From positions 1,034,501 through 1,098,500 of the forward strand of contig NZ_JAJVCN010000004.1 of NCBI RefSeq assembly GCF_021390435.2: a stretch of 64,000 nucleotides of DNA, given 5' to 3'. Positions 42,366 through 50,680 of this stretch are shown here, piece by piece (the first letter of the stretch is position 1; every line of letters starts with the position of its first letter). The DNA is from Kibdelosporangium philippinense (GTDB lineage: Bacteria; Actinomycetota; Actinomycetes; Mycobacteriales; Pseudonocardiaceae). Made by a program: the position numbers and the translations under genes. The notes under the pieces were generated by a model, which did no database searches, was not told where the DNA came from, and saw only the letters and a program-made list of their open reading frames with translations.

Positions 42366-44126
42366 TTACCGGTTTACCGGTACCTCTGCCCGGTCAAGTA
42401 CGGATCGCAGCGCGTCAGCCAGGTTGGCCTCGGCGTCGACCGGCGACTCCTGTCGCCACGAGATGTAGCCGTCCGGTCGGACCAGGAGACAACCGTCCTC
42501 CGGGAACTGCGCCATCCGATGCCAGTTGCCGTACGAGTCGCGAGCGCCGGAGGCGCCAATCCGAGCGATGTTCAGGTCTATCCCCAGTGAGGCAGCCACT
42601 TTACCGGCGGCCTCGACCCATGCGGCTCCGGCGAGCCCTGTGACAAGGGTGAACTTGCCGCGGCCGACCAAGTCGAGTGTGGACACCCGCTTGCCGTCCG
42701 CCCCGACCAGCCATACGTGCGGCAACCGCGCGCCCGGCCGGATGCTTGGCTGGTGGAACAGCTCGCTGTCCTTGTCCCACATCTCCTGCTCGGAACCGTC
42801 GTCAAGCACCGCGGAGGAGACGTATCGCTGATTCATCTCGACGCCGTGCGCGTTGAACTCGTAGTTCTTGAGCCGGATCGCGGCTTCCAGCTCGCGTCGT
42901 TTCTCGGCGCCTTCCGGGGTCTCGGCCAGGCATGCGGCCAGCCCTTGCTCGATGCCTTCCGAACTCGTGTCGCCACCGATCCCGAGCACCTGGAAGATCG
43001 GCCCGAACTGGTCACGACTCAGGTTCGCCCGGTCGACCACTTGCTTGCCGATCGGCGCGCGCTCGGCGCTGTAGGAATCCAGCAGCGCAGGACCAGCTTC
43101 ACCGCGGATGACCATCGACAGCTTCCACGCCAGGTTGTACGAGTCCTGAATGGACGTGTTCGAACCGAGTCCGTTCGACGGCGGGTGGCGGTGCACGGCG
43201 TCGCCCGCGCAGAACACGCGACCGTTCGAATACGTTGTCGCGTAGTTGTGGTTGACCGTCCACAGTGAAGTGGAGTCGATCTCGACCGCGAGGTCCGGGT
43301 CGCCGACCAGGTCCCGCACGATCGCGGTCGCTTCCTCGTCGGTGACCTCCGGCGGTGGCTGCTCGACGTCGTAACCCCAGACCAGCAGCCATTCGTTCCA
43401 CGGCCGCACCATCCGGACCAGGCCCATGCCGATCCCGCCCATGTGCGCGCCCGGCCGCATCACCCAGTACAGGACGCTCGGCCGATGTGCGACGTAGCGG
43501 CTCAGGTCCGCCTTGAACACGATGTTCATGCTGCCCGCTTTGCCGGTCTGACCGGCGATCGGCAGGCCGGCCAGTTCGGCCACCTGGCTACGGCCGCCGT
43601 CGGCACCGATCAGATATCGGGTACGAACGCTGTATTCGTCACCGCGCACGCGGTCACGCAAACGCACGGTCACCCCGTCCTCGTCTTGGGTGAAATCGAG
43701 GAACTCGGTGTCCATCCGGATCTTCGCGCCGCGGGCCGCGGCGTTGGAGATCAGGATCGGCTCGAGATAGGTCTGCGGCAGGTCGATCATGTGGCACGGA
43801 CTGGCCGCGGTGTACTCGGTCGCCGAGTGGTCGCCCGTTCCCCAGGTGGCGATCCGGCCGATTTCCGCGCCCGCCAGCGACGTACACAGCACCGTGTCGC
43901 CCATCAGGTTCGGCGGCGTACCGCTGACCAGCGCGTCCCGCTCCACGCCGAGGTCGCGCAAAACCTCCATAGTCCGCTGGTTAGTGATGTGCGACCGGGG
44001 CGTGTTGGCCAGCCAGCCGTACTTGTTCACGAGCAGCGTGCGCGTGCCATACGTCGCTAAGGCCAACGCGGCAGCGCCGCCCGCCGGGCCGCTGCCCACA
44101 ACGACGACATCGGTGTCGTAACTCAT
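42366..44126 (-). CDS. FAD-dependent aromatic monooxygenase (phenol/resorcinol hydroxylase type)
   Basis: A 586-aa group A flavoprotein hydroxylase of the TfdB/MhpA kind. FAD motif VVVVGSGPAGGAAALALATYG at 8-28, the DG motif YLIGADGGRSQVAELAG near 190, and the GD motif VFCAGDAVHRHPPSNGLGSNTSIQDSYNLAWKL near 315-345. The thioredoxin-like C-terminal domain starts near 480. It overlaps the upstream fused ring-cleavage gene as ATGA, so it would supply hydroxyquinol (1,2,4-trihydroxybenzene), for example from resorcinol. The exact phenol is inferred from context. A heptad tract near 43609-43625 encodes RYLIGADG. Confidence 0.88.
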   Translation of the reverse strand: MSYDTDVVVVGSGPAGGAAALALATYGTRTLLVNKYGWLANTPRSHITNQRTMEVLRDLGVERDALVSGTPPNLMGDTVLCTSLAGAEIGRIATWGTGDHSATEYTAASPCHMIDLPQTYLEPILISNAAARGAKIRMDTEFLDFTQDEDGVTVRLRDRVRGDEYSVRTRYLIGADGGRSQVAELAGLPIAGQTGKAGSMNIVFKADLSRYVAHRPSVLYWVMRPGAHMGGIGMGLVRMVRPWNEWLLVWGYDVEQPPPEVTDEEATAIVRDLVGDPDLAVEIDSTSLWTVNHNYATTYSNGRVFCAGDAVHRHPPSNGLGSNTSIQDSYNLAWKLSMVIRGEAGPALLDSYSAERAPIGKQVVDRANLSRDQFGPIFQVLGIGGDTSSEGIEQGLAACLAETPEGAEKRRELEAAIRLKNYEFNAHGVEMNQRYVSSAVLDDGSEQEMWDKDSELFHQPSIRPGARLPHVWLVGADGKRVSTLDLVGRGKFTLVTGLAGAAWVEAAGKVAASLGIDLNIARIGASGARDSYGNWHRMAQFPEDGCLLVRPDGYISWRQESPVDAEANLADALRSVLDRAEVPVNR

Positions 44127-45964
44127 TGTCCCTCCGTGACCCGGAATACGAAGTCAAGCCGGGACCAGCGGGAGACCTCCCGGCCGTCCGGAGTGGGGCC
44201 GTGCTGTTCGGGGAAATCGACGATGAGGTCGTCCTTGACGCCGAAGACCGCGTCGGAGTCCAAATAGTCGCCGCCCCTGACGAACAGCTGGGTGATGAGC
44301 TTGTGGAACCCCGGCTTGGCGATCATGAAGTGCATGTGCGGCGCACGGTGGGGGTGCCTGGCGGCCGCGCGGAGCATCTCGCCGACCGGTCCGTCATCAG
44401 GTATCGGATACGAAACAGGAACGATGGACCAGTACCGCAGCCGTCCGTCGGCGTCGGTCCGGAACCGGGCACGCAACACCGGGCCGTCCAGGTCGGGCAG
44501 TTGCACGTCGTAGAAGCCGTCCTCATTGGATTGCCACACGTCCACAATGGCGTCGGCGACCGGTTTGCCGTGCGTGTCGACGACCTGGACATCCGCCCAT
44601 ACCGGCATGCCCGGCAGGCCTTCGGCGATGTCGTAACCGTGCTCGCGCTCAGGCGGGCCTTCGGTGTAGAACGGGCCGAGCACCGCGGACGGCGTGGTGT
44701 CGGGTGTGCGCGAGTTGCTGAGCACATCCACGACGCTGGAAATCCCGAGCGTGTCCGACAGCAGAATGAACTCCTGGCGCGTTTCTGTCGTGATCTGGCC
44801 TGTCCTGGTCAGGAACGAAATGGCGTGCATCCACTCCGACTCGGTCAGATCGTTGCGCACCACATACGCGTGCAACGTACGAACCAGATCCTGCAGCAGC
44901 TCACGGGTGCGTGGATTGTCGCCCTGCATAGTGTTGACGACCTGCTGGGTCAGTTTGCCGACGTCCGGCACGCCAGTCTGCTGTGGACGGTCGCCACGCC
45001 ACGCCTCGTCAAGCACCTGCCGGTATTCGTCCACTGTGTCCAGCTGCTGCTCGGTCATTCCCAACTCTTTCAACGAAGTAGGGCCGCCGAGGTCGACGAC
45101 CAGGTCATAGACGCCGGTCGGCGCATCGCCGACGCCCAGCGCGTCGGCGATCCGGTCCATCGCCGCTGGCGCCATGTAAGCCATGACGTGGGGGAGGAGA
45201 ACGGTGTGCGTCTCGCTGTGCGGCAGGCCGAACGTGCCTCCGAGCATATGTGCGAGTTTGTGGTGCAGTCCCATGCTGACCGAGCCGAGACACGTTCCTG
45301 CCAACCACGCGGCCTGTAGCAAGTCTTCGCGCGCCGCACGGTCTTTCGGATCGGATACGATATTGGGAAGAGCGCGCGCCAATCGGCGAATCGCGTCGAG
45401 CGCCAATTGGTCGACGATCGGGTTGGCGTCCGGCGAGTACAGCGCCTCCACGGCGTGCGCCATCGCGTTGATGCCACTCGTGACCGACAGGTTCGCCGGA
45501 AGGCCCATCGTCAGGTCGACGTCATAGACGATCGTCTCGGGCAGTACGGCAGGATTTCGGATCGTCGTCTTCTTGCCATCAGCCGTCTGACCAAGGACAG
45601 GCGTCGCCTCGGATCCGGCGTAAGTCGTCGGCACGACGATCTGCGGTAGATCGGTGCGCAACGCCAATGCCTTGGCGAGGCCTATCGCCGAACCGCCGCC
45701 GACCGCGACCAGACAGTCCACATTGTGCTCACGCAGCACCGCCAAGGCCTTTTCGGTCACCTCGACGGGAGTGTGCATCGTCGGGTTCTCGAACCGCGCG
45801 ACCGCCAACGGGCCAAGTGCGGCGTACGCGGGTTCCGTTCTGCGTGTGCCGATGAACAGTGCGCGGGACGCGTCGAGCCTGGCCACCTCGTCAGGTAGCG
45901 CGGCGATCGTGCCGGATCCGAACACCACCCGGGCTGGGCCCGCCGAGTAGGTGAATGACGTCAT
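44123..45964 (-). CDS. fused maleylacetate reductase - hydroxyquinol 1,2-dioxygenase
   Basis: A 613-aa bifunctional protein. Residues 1-320 are an iron-type alcohol dehydrogenase-fold maleylacetate reductase: VGGGSAIGLAKALAL, VPTTYAGSEATPVLGQT, GLHHKLAHMLGGTFGLPHSETH with metal histidines. Residues about 335-613 are an intradiol dioxygenase: N-terminal helical cap (ISFLTRTGQITTETRQEFILLSDTLGIS), then GPFYTEGPP, LRYWSIVPVSYPIP and HRAPHMHFMI carrying the two Tyr and two His iron ligands. The dioxygenase opens hydroxyquinol to maleylacetate and the reductase makes 3-oxoadipate, so consecutive steps sit in one chain, in reverse order. Heptad tracts at 44397 and 45345 lie inside the gene. Confidence 0.92.
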   Translation of the reverse strand: MTSFTYSAGPARVVFGSGTIAALPDEVARLDASRALFIGTRRTEPAYAALGPLAVARFENPTMHTPVEVTEKALAVLREHNVDCLVAVGGGSAIGLAKALALRTDLPQIVVPTTYAGSEATPVLGQTADGKKTTIRNPAVLPETIVYDVDLTMGLPANLSVTSGINAMAHAVEALYSPDANPIVDQLALDAIRRLARALPNIVSDPKDRAAREDLLQAAWLAGTCLGSVSMGLHHKLAHMLGGTFGLPHSETHTVLLPHVMAYMAPAAMDRIADALGVGDAPTGVYDLVVDLGGPTSLKELGMTEQQLDTVDEYRQVLDEAWRGDRPQQTGVPDVGKLTQQVVNTMQGDNPRTRELLQDLVRTLHAYVVRNDLTESEWMHAISFLTRTGQITTETRQEFILLSDTLGISSVVDVLSNSRTPDTTPSAVLGPFYTEGPPEREHGYDIAEGLPGMPVWADVQVVDTHGKPVADAIVDVWQSNEDGFYDVQLPDLDGPVLRARFRTDADGRLRYWSIVPVSYPIPDDGPVGEMLRAAARHPHRAPHMHFMIAKPGFHKLITQLFVRGGDYLDSDAVFGVKDDLIVDFPEQHGPTPDGREVSRWSRLDFVFRVTEGQ

Positions 45965-46032
45965 TGGCCGAGTATCAGGGTCGGATTGTCATCATTCCTG
46001 CACAATCCTGCTGTGTCGGCTGCACAAAACGC

Positions 46033-46887
46033 TCAGCCGGTGCGCAGCGCTCCTGGCGTTGTACCCAGATGGGTACGCATGACCCTGGTCATATGCTCCT
46101 GATGGGTGAATCCGCACGCCGCGGCGACGTCCGCGATGGGCGCGGATCCGGTCCGCAGGAGCAATTCGGCTTGTTTCAGCCGCATCTTGAGCAGGAACCG
46201 ATGGGGTGCGAACCCCGTCGTGACCTTGAACTGGCGGGAGAACTGGCTGACCGAAAGCCCGGCGACGGCGGCCATGTCCTTCAATGGAACCGGTTCATTC
46301 AACCGTTCGGCCAACAGGTCACGCACTTGGTCGAACTGCCGTTGGGAAAGCCCGGTGGCCCTTGGTTCCGGTGCCGGACGGCTGACGCTGTGCTGCCGGA
46401 TCAGTTGACTGGCAATCAATGCGGTGATTTGGTCCACATAGGTCCGTGCGCTCGGTTCCCAGTCACGGATGGTCGTGTCCAAAGCCAATGCCAACTGCTC
46501 GAGCAACGGATCGGTCGTGCCCAGTTCCTCGGCTAACCGCACCGGCCGGTCGTGACCTGCCTGCAAGGCCTCGTCCGCGACGTAGACGTGCAGGGTCTCG
46601 AGCTCACCGCCCACCTCGACGGACAGCTCGCCATGCGCGGGCTGCAGGAACATTTCGCCAGGAAGGATGTTCTTCGGCCGCGACGACCCACGCCGGACCT
46701 TGACCGGCTTGACCAGATGAATGATCAGCTGATGGCTCGCGGCGGCCTTGAAGGTCGCCATATAGGGCACTTCGCGCTGCTTGGAGACGTAAACGTGTTC
46801 CCAGCCCAGGTCCGCGCTTGTCCGCTCCGGCTTGATCCACGGCATCGCCAGAATGCCGTTGGTGTCGGCAACTCCCAGCTCAGCCAT
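46033..46887 (-). CDS. AraC-family transcriptional regulator
   Basis: A 284-aa AraC regulator, ATG at 46887 with GGAGG at 8 nt. The N-terminal cupin-like sensor spans about 25-140 and the DNA-binding domain about 180-280 (VPLKDMAAVAGLSVSQFSRQFKVTTGFAPHRFLLKMRLKQAELLL, then IADVAAACGFTHQEHMTRVMRTHLGTTPGALR). It lies 68 bp upstream of the fused hydroxyquinol gene on the same strand and is the likely regulator of that operon. Confidence 0.9.
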   Translation of the reverse strand: MAELGVADTNGILAMPWIKPERTSADLGWEHVYVSKQREVPYMATFKAAASHQLIIHLVKPVKVRRGSSRPKNILPGEMFLQPAHGELSVEVGGELETLHVYVADEALQAGHDRPVRLAEELGTTDPLLEQLALALDTTIRDWEPSARTYVDQITALIASQLIRQHSVSRPAPEPRATGLSQRQFDQVRDLLAERLNEPVPLKDMAAVAGLSVSQFSRQFKVTTGFAPHRFLLKMRLKQAELLLRTGSAPIADVAAACGFTHQEHMTRVMRTHLGTTPGALRTG

Positions 46888-46942
46888 TGGAACACCTCCA
46901 CACTTCAGAATAGTGCAACTGCGTTGAGGACTACTGCCGCAA

Positions 46943-47200
46943 TTAATGTTGATGTGACGAAATGGCGATGAACAACCACGCCAGGAAGTCACGGACATCG
47001 ATCCTCGCGACGGTCCAATCCGCCGGCCCGTCGGACCACGCCTGGGCGGCAATCCGGTGGCTGAAGGGGCCTGGCGGAACCGTCGCGCCTTTGCAATGCC
47101 AGAGCGTTGATGGGTCTTCGCGCGGTACTTCGATGAAGGCAGCCTGGAAACCATCCCACGCGTTGTGCGGCAGGGGCAGTGGCCGGTGCGAGAAATGTGC
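46943..47200 (-). pseudogene. possible coding fragment without a start
   Basis: One frame reads HFSHRPLPLPHNAWDGFQAAFIEVPREDPSTLW, then HCKGATVPPGPFSHRIAAQAW, SDGPADWTVARIDVRDFLAWLFIAISSHQH and a TAA. It is protein-like and GC3-rich, but no start codon or ribosome site precedes it before the stop of the membrane protein gene at 47219. It may be the 3' remnant of a lost gene. Otherwise the 330-bp interval is empty. Confidence 0.35.
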
Positions 47201-47218
47201 GGTCGGCGGCGCCGCGGA

Positions 47219-47587
47219 TCAGCGCAGGCCGCGGATGATCAGGTTGGTGATCGGGACCAGCAGCCACATCGCCAAAGCCACGGCTGGAGCTGCGATGATC
47301 GCGTGGGTCACCCATGCTCCGGCGAGCGTCGGTCCGCCCCACGCGCCAGCCTCGTGCCCTTCGCGCCAAAACACGCCGTAGGTGGCGATTCTGCCGATCA
47401 GGTAGCCGACGAACAGCGACAGGAAGATCGAGAGGAAGCCCGCGAACGCGGTCAGCACGGGCGGTGTCCGGCGGCCTGGTCGGCCGAGACGGGTGGCCCA
47501 CTGGCGGCGTTTGCCAGGGCCGACGTACATGAAAACTATTCGGCGCCAACCGTTTGCGCCGAGCGGGTCCAGGGCTTTTGTTGCCAT
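47219..47587 (-). CDS. small membrane protein of unknown function
   Basis: About 122 aa with two long hydrophobic segments (VLTAFAGFLSIFLSLFVGYLIGRIATYGVFW and THAIIAAPAVALAMWLLVPITNLIIRGL) after a basic N-terminus (KRRQWATRLGRPGRR). The ATG at 47587 is chosen; the longer frame to 47623 would run into the terminator hairpin. No family is recognised. Codon use is typical of the genome. Confidence 0.65.
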   Translation of the reverse strand: MATKALDPLGANGWRRIVFMYVGPGKRRQWATRLGRPGRRTPPVLTAFAGFLSIFLSLFVGYLIGRIATYGVFWREGHEAGAWGGPTLAGAWVTHAIIAAPAVALAMWLLVPITNLIIRGLR

Positions 47588-47600
47588 ACCTGAAAAGTAA

Positions 47601-47651
47601 GAGACCGGGTGGTTGGATACCACCCGGTCTCCTGGTGGGGGATAACCCCCA
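47601..47651. terminator. terminator hairpin(s) after ABC permease gene
   Basis: A perfect 12-bp stem GAGACCGGGTGG / CCACCCGGTCTC (47601-47631, 7-nt loop) follows a smaller TGGGGG/CCCCCA hairpin (47636-47651) 6 bp beyond the end of the minus-strand ABC operon. On that strand the large stem is followed by TTACTTTTC. Confidence 0.75.
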
Positions 47652-47656
47652 AGACT

Positions 47657-48373
47657 TCAGCTCGTCTCACCCGTCAGAGCGAAGGAACGAAGCCGTTGCG
47701 TGGCGATGACCGTGCCGATCGCGATGAACGCGGCGGCCAGGATCGATGCCGTGATGGTCGACAGGTTCGAGTTGAGCAGCGGCGTGTTGCCTGCCAAGCC
47801 GTCGGCGAGCGTGACCGAGTACTGCTGGATGCTCAGCGCCCGTGCCCCGGACACGAACTGCACCAGCAAGTTCTCCCACAGCATGATGTAGATCAGGCCA
47901 ACCGCGACCGGCCTGCGCGACATCAGGCTCAGCGCCAAGAAGAACGCCGTGTACGCCAGCGCACCCACGGCCGCGCCGAGCGCGAGGCCGATGCCCGTCG
48001 GGCCTGAGTCCGTGATCAAGCCCGCGATACCGAGCGGAACCGCGGTCGTCACCGCGGTGACCGCCCACGCCACCACGAGCTTCGCCACGATGATCTCGCT
48101 GCGTGGCAACGGCTTCGCCAGGATGTGCGTGATCGTGCCGTCTTCGATCTCCAGACCGAGCACGCTGCTGCCGACGATCAACGCCGTCAGCGGCAGGATC
48201 ACGCCGAGGCCCAGTTGGCCCAGCACGATCGGTCCCCACTCGTCTGGCGAGGCCGGTGAACTGTTGGCGATCAGGGTCAAGCCGATCAGCAACGCGGGCA
48301 TCGGCAGCAACAACAGGACCCGCCGCCTGCCCAGCAGGGCCCGTGCGGTCAGACCGGCGATCGTGAGGTTCAT
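47657..48373 (-). CDS. ABC-2-type exporter permease
   Basis: A 238-aa permease with about six hydrophobic segments (LLLLPMPALLIGLTLIA, GVILPLTALIVGSSVLG, LVVAWAVTAVTTAVPLGIAGL, AAVGALAYTAFFLALSLM). The GLEIEDGTITHILAKPLPRSEIIVAK loop is the coupling region of this ABC-2 group. Overlaps the upstream ATPase gene as ATGA. Last gene of a four-gene operon; its partner ATPase has been split by an insertion sequence, so this permease may now be orphaned or poorly expressed. Confidence 0.85.
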   Translation of the reverse strand: MNLTIAGLTARALLGRRRVLLLLPMPALLIGLTLIANSSPASPDEWGPIVLGQLGLGVILPLTALIVGSSVLGLEIEDGTITHILAKPLPRSEIIVAKLVVAWAVTAVTTAVPLGIAGLITDSGPTGIGLALGAAVGALAYTAFFLALSLMSRRPVAVGLIYIMLWENLLVQFVSGARALSIQQYSVTLADGLAGNTPLLNSNLSTITASILAAAFIAIGTVIATQRLRSFALTGETS

Positions 48374-48870
48374 GACGCCACCAGGTAGGAGAAGACGTTT
48401 TCAAGGGACTCGTCGGACGGCAGCACCGCGGTCAGCCGGATGTTCTTGTCCCGCGCGACCTTCGTCAACGTGCGGGTGAAGGTTCCGTAGTCGTTCGCGC
48501 GGACCTGTAGGCCGGATGGCTCAAGCTCCACTCCGGACACCGACGTGAGCTCCATCAGCGCCGCCGCCAGCGTGCGGTCGTCGGACGACTGGATGGTGAA
48601 CACGTGCGGCCGGTTGGTCATCAGCCGCCGGATGTGCCGGTAGTCGCCGGACGCGGCCAGCCGTCCCGCGACGATAACTTGCACGGTCCCGGAGAGTTGC
48701 TCGACTTCTTCCAAGATGTGCGAGCTGAACAGGATCGTGCGGCCCTCGCCTGCCATGGTGTGCAGCAGGTCCATCATGTGCAGGCGCTGGCGTGGGTCCA
48801 TTCCGTTGAATGGCTCGTCCAGCAGCAAGACCGACGGGTCGTGCACGAGCGCTGCGGCGACCCGCGTGCG
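48370..48870 (-). pseudogene. ABC exporter ATPase, 3' part, cut off by ISAs1 element
   Basis: Encodes the second half of the ATPase: RVAAALVHDPSVLLLDEPFNGMDPRQRL (Walker B and D-loop), FSSHILEEVE with the switch His, and a C-terminal domain ending DESLENVFSYLVAS. It lacks Walker A and start signals. Joining it to 50221-50680 at the 10-bp target duplication gives 951 bp, an uninterrupted 316-codon gene. Any product here would start inside the insertion and be non-functional. Confidence 0.9.
48861..48870. repeat. target-site duplication, left copy
   Basis: CCCGCGTGCG, identical to 50221-50230 on the other side of the element. Confidence 0.95.
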
Positions 48871-50220
48871 CAGGGCAATAGCAAAGTCGTTGTTGCTGTT
48901 CAGGGGGTAGATGCGGCCAGGAGCGGGAGGATTCTCATGCGGTCGGCGGCGATCCATTCCAGGGTGCGTTTGATCTCGGTGAGTCCAGCCAGGCGGATCA
49001 GGCCGATGGCCAGATTGCGGAGCATGGCCATGGCGTGAGCACCGTTGCCGGTGTAGGCGTGCTGGTGGTCCTCAGCGAACACGACGTCGCGGACCCAGTG
49101 GATTTTGTTCTCGATGCCCCACTGACCCCGTACCAGGCCACCAATGTCCCGAGCGGACGCTCGCTCGGTGTTCAGGCTGGTCACGCCGTATGCGATCTCT
49201 TTGTGGACGCGTTGCCCGGCGAGGTTGAACACGTCCCGGCGGATGCGGAAGACCTGGGCGGCATGAGGGAAATCGACGCCCTCGGCGACGGTCGCCCAGA
49301 TGGCCCGGCGGGTGATCCGCCCGTGGCTGCGCTCGTCGTCCACATGGTCCTCCGACCCTGGGGCAGCAGGCGGCAGCAGGGCTTGGACCTGGGCCAACAG
49401 GGTCGGCTGGTTGCCTTTGACAGCAAGCACGTAGTCCGCCTGCTTGTCGGACACCAGGTGCCGCGCGGTGTCGCGCTGGGTGTGCGCGGCATCGGCCGTG
49501 ACCACCGCACCCGCCAGATCCATACCCGTGAGCAACGACTTGACCTGCGTGGTCTCGGTCGTCTCGTCGGGGACCCGGATCTGCGAGATGACCACCGCCT
49601 GGCCGTGACGCATCGCCGAGAACAGGCGCACACCACCGGAATTACGCACGGCCTTGCCGTCGATGGCCACCCCGTCGAAGCCAGCACAGCCGTCGTCGCC
49701 GGCCAGGGCCATCGCTCGATCAGCCAGCCAGTGGCACACCAGCCTGTCGGCGGCCTCGGCGTCCACCGACTCGACCACCCGGCGGATCGTGTCCGCGCTC
49801 GGCGCCACACGCCGTCCCGATAGGACGCTCCGCCGCGCCCCGACCAGCTCCAGCAACTCCTGCGGCAAGTCCTCGGCCCGGTCACCGGCCTCCCGGTAGT
49901 TCTTCGCCCCCGCCAATACCGCCAGCACCGTCACGGCCAGCACCGTGGCGATGTGATGCCGAATCCCCCGGCGTTTACGGGGATCGGCGACCTTGCCCAG
50001 CAACGCGACCAAGTCGGCTAGCTCAGCCGAGCCCATCATGACCGACGCATCGACGGGTACGCAGACGGCATGCGACACTGACACCAGCGGCCTTTCGACA
50101 GACGATCAAGAGCGTGAGAACTCACATCGTCCCATCGAAGGGCCGCATCTCCTTACCCACCAGGGAAAACCTCACCCCGCCCCACCACTCCCAAGATCAA
50201 CCGACTTTGCTTTAGCCCTG
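48871..50220 (-). mobile_element. ISAs1-family insertion sequence, 1350 bp
   Basis: Bounded by inverted repeats beginning CAGGGC and containing AGCAAAGTCG (48871-48892 and 50199-50220, with two mismatches and a one-base gap), and flanked by perfect 10-bp direct repeats. It carries one transposase gene. The intact duplication implies a recent insertion into the ATPase gene. Confidence 0.95.
48900..50084 (-). CDS. ISAs1-family transposase
   Basis: A 394-aa DDE transposase. The N-terminal DUF4338-like part is LVALLGKVADPRKRRGIRHHIATVLAVTVLAVLAGAKNYREAGD. Catalytic region: GVAIDGKAVRNSGG (first Asp), VVTADAAHTQRDTARHLVSDKQADYVLAVKGNQPTL (second Asp), and the C-terminal RGQWGIENKIHWVRDVVFAEDHQHAYTG with the Glu. 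It appears full length and active. A preferred GTG/ATG within the first 20 codons is possible. Confidence 0.95.
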   Translation of the reverse strand: MSVSHAVCVPVDASVMMGSAELADLVALLGKVADPRKRRGIRHHIATVLAVTVLAVLAGAKNYREAGDRAEDLPQELLELVGARRSVLSGRRVAPSADTIRRVVESVDAEAADRLVCHWLADRAMALAGDDGCAGFDGVAIDGKAVRNSGGVRLFSAMRHGQAVVISQIRVPDETTETTQVKSLLTGMDLAGAVVTADAAHTQRDTARHLVSDKQADYVLAVKGNQPTLLAQVQALLPPAAPGSEDHVDDERSHGRITRRAIWATVAEGVDFPHAAQVFRIRRDVFNLAGQRVHKEIAYGVTSLNTERASARDIGGLVRGQWGIENKIHWVRDVVFAEDHQHAYTGNGAHAMAMLRNLAIGLIRLAGLTEIKRTLEWIAADRMRILPLLAASTP

Positions 50221-50680
50221 CCCGCGTGCGCTGGCGCATGCCTTTTGAGTAGGTGGAGATGCGGCGGTCCTTGGCGTCGTTCATCTCGACGATGCCAAGC
50301 GCTTTGGCTGTCGCGGCTGCGGGGTCGCGCAGGCCGTGGAGCTTCGCGCTGGCGTAGACGAACTCTTGCGCGGTCAGGTAGCCTGGCACGCTTTCGCGTT
50401 CGGTGACCAGCCCGAGTTCTTTGTACACGTCAGGATTGCGCCAGGACGGGCGTCCGCCGACGGTGACGGTTCCCTGCGATGGCGGGAGGAAACCGGCCAT
50501 CATGTGCAGCACTGTTGTTTTGCCTGCGCCGTTGGGACCAAGCAGGCCGGTGACGCCGGGGCCGATTGTCAGCGTGACGTCGTTGACCGCGACGACATTG
50601 CCGTACCAGTGCGAAACCCCGGTCAGCTCCACTGTGGCCATTTTCGTGGTCGCCCCTGGTTCGATTGCGGTGGCGGTCAT
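50221..50680 (-). pseudogene. ABC exporter ATPase, 5' part, cut off by ISAs1 element
   Basis: Starts at ATG 50680 with AAGGTGA upstream. It encodes VELTGVSHWYGNVVAVNDVTLTIGPGVTGLLGPNGAGKTTVLHMMAG (Walker A near 45), the Q-loop region and ISTYSKGMRQRTR, the ABC signature. Beyond 50221 the frame continues about 20 codons into the element and stops at 50153. Without Walker B the product cannot hydrolyse ATP. The start overlaps the upstream permease stop as ATGA. Confidence 0.9.
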
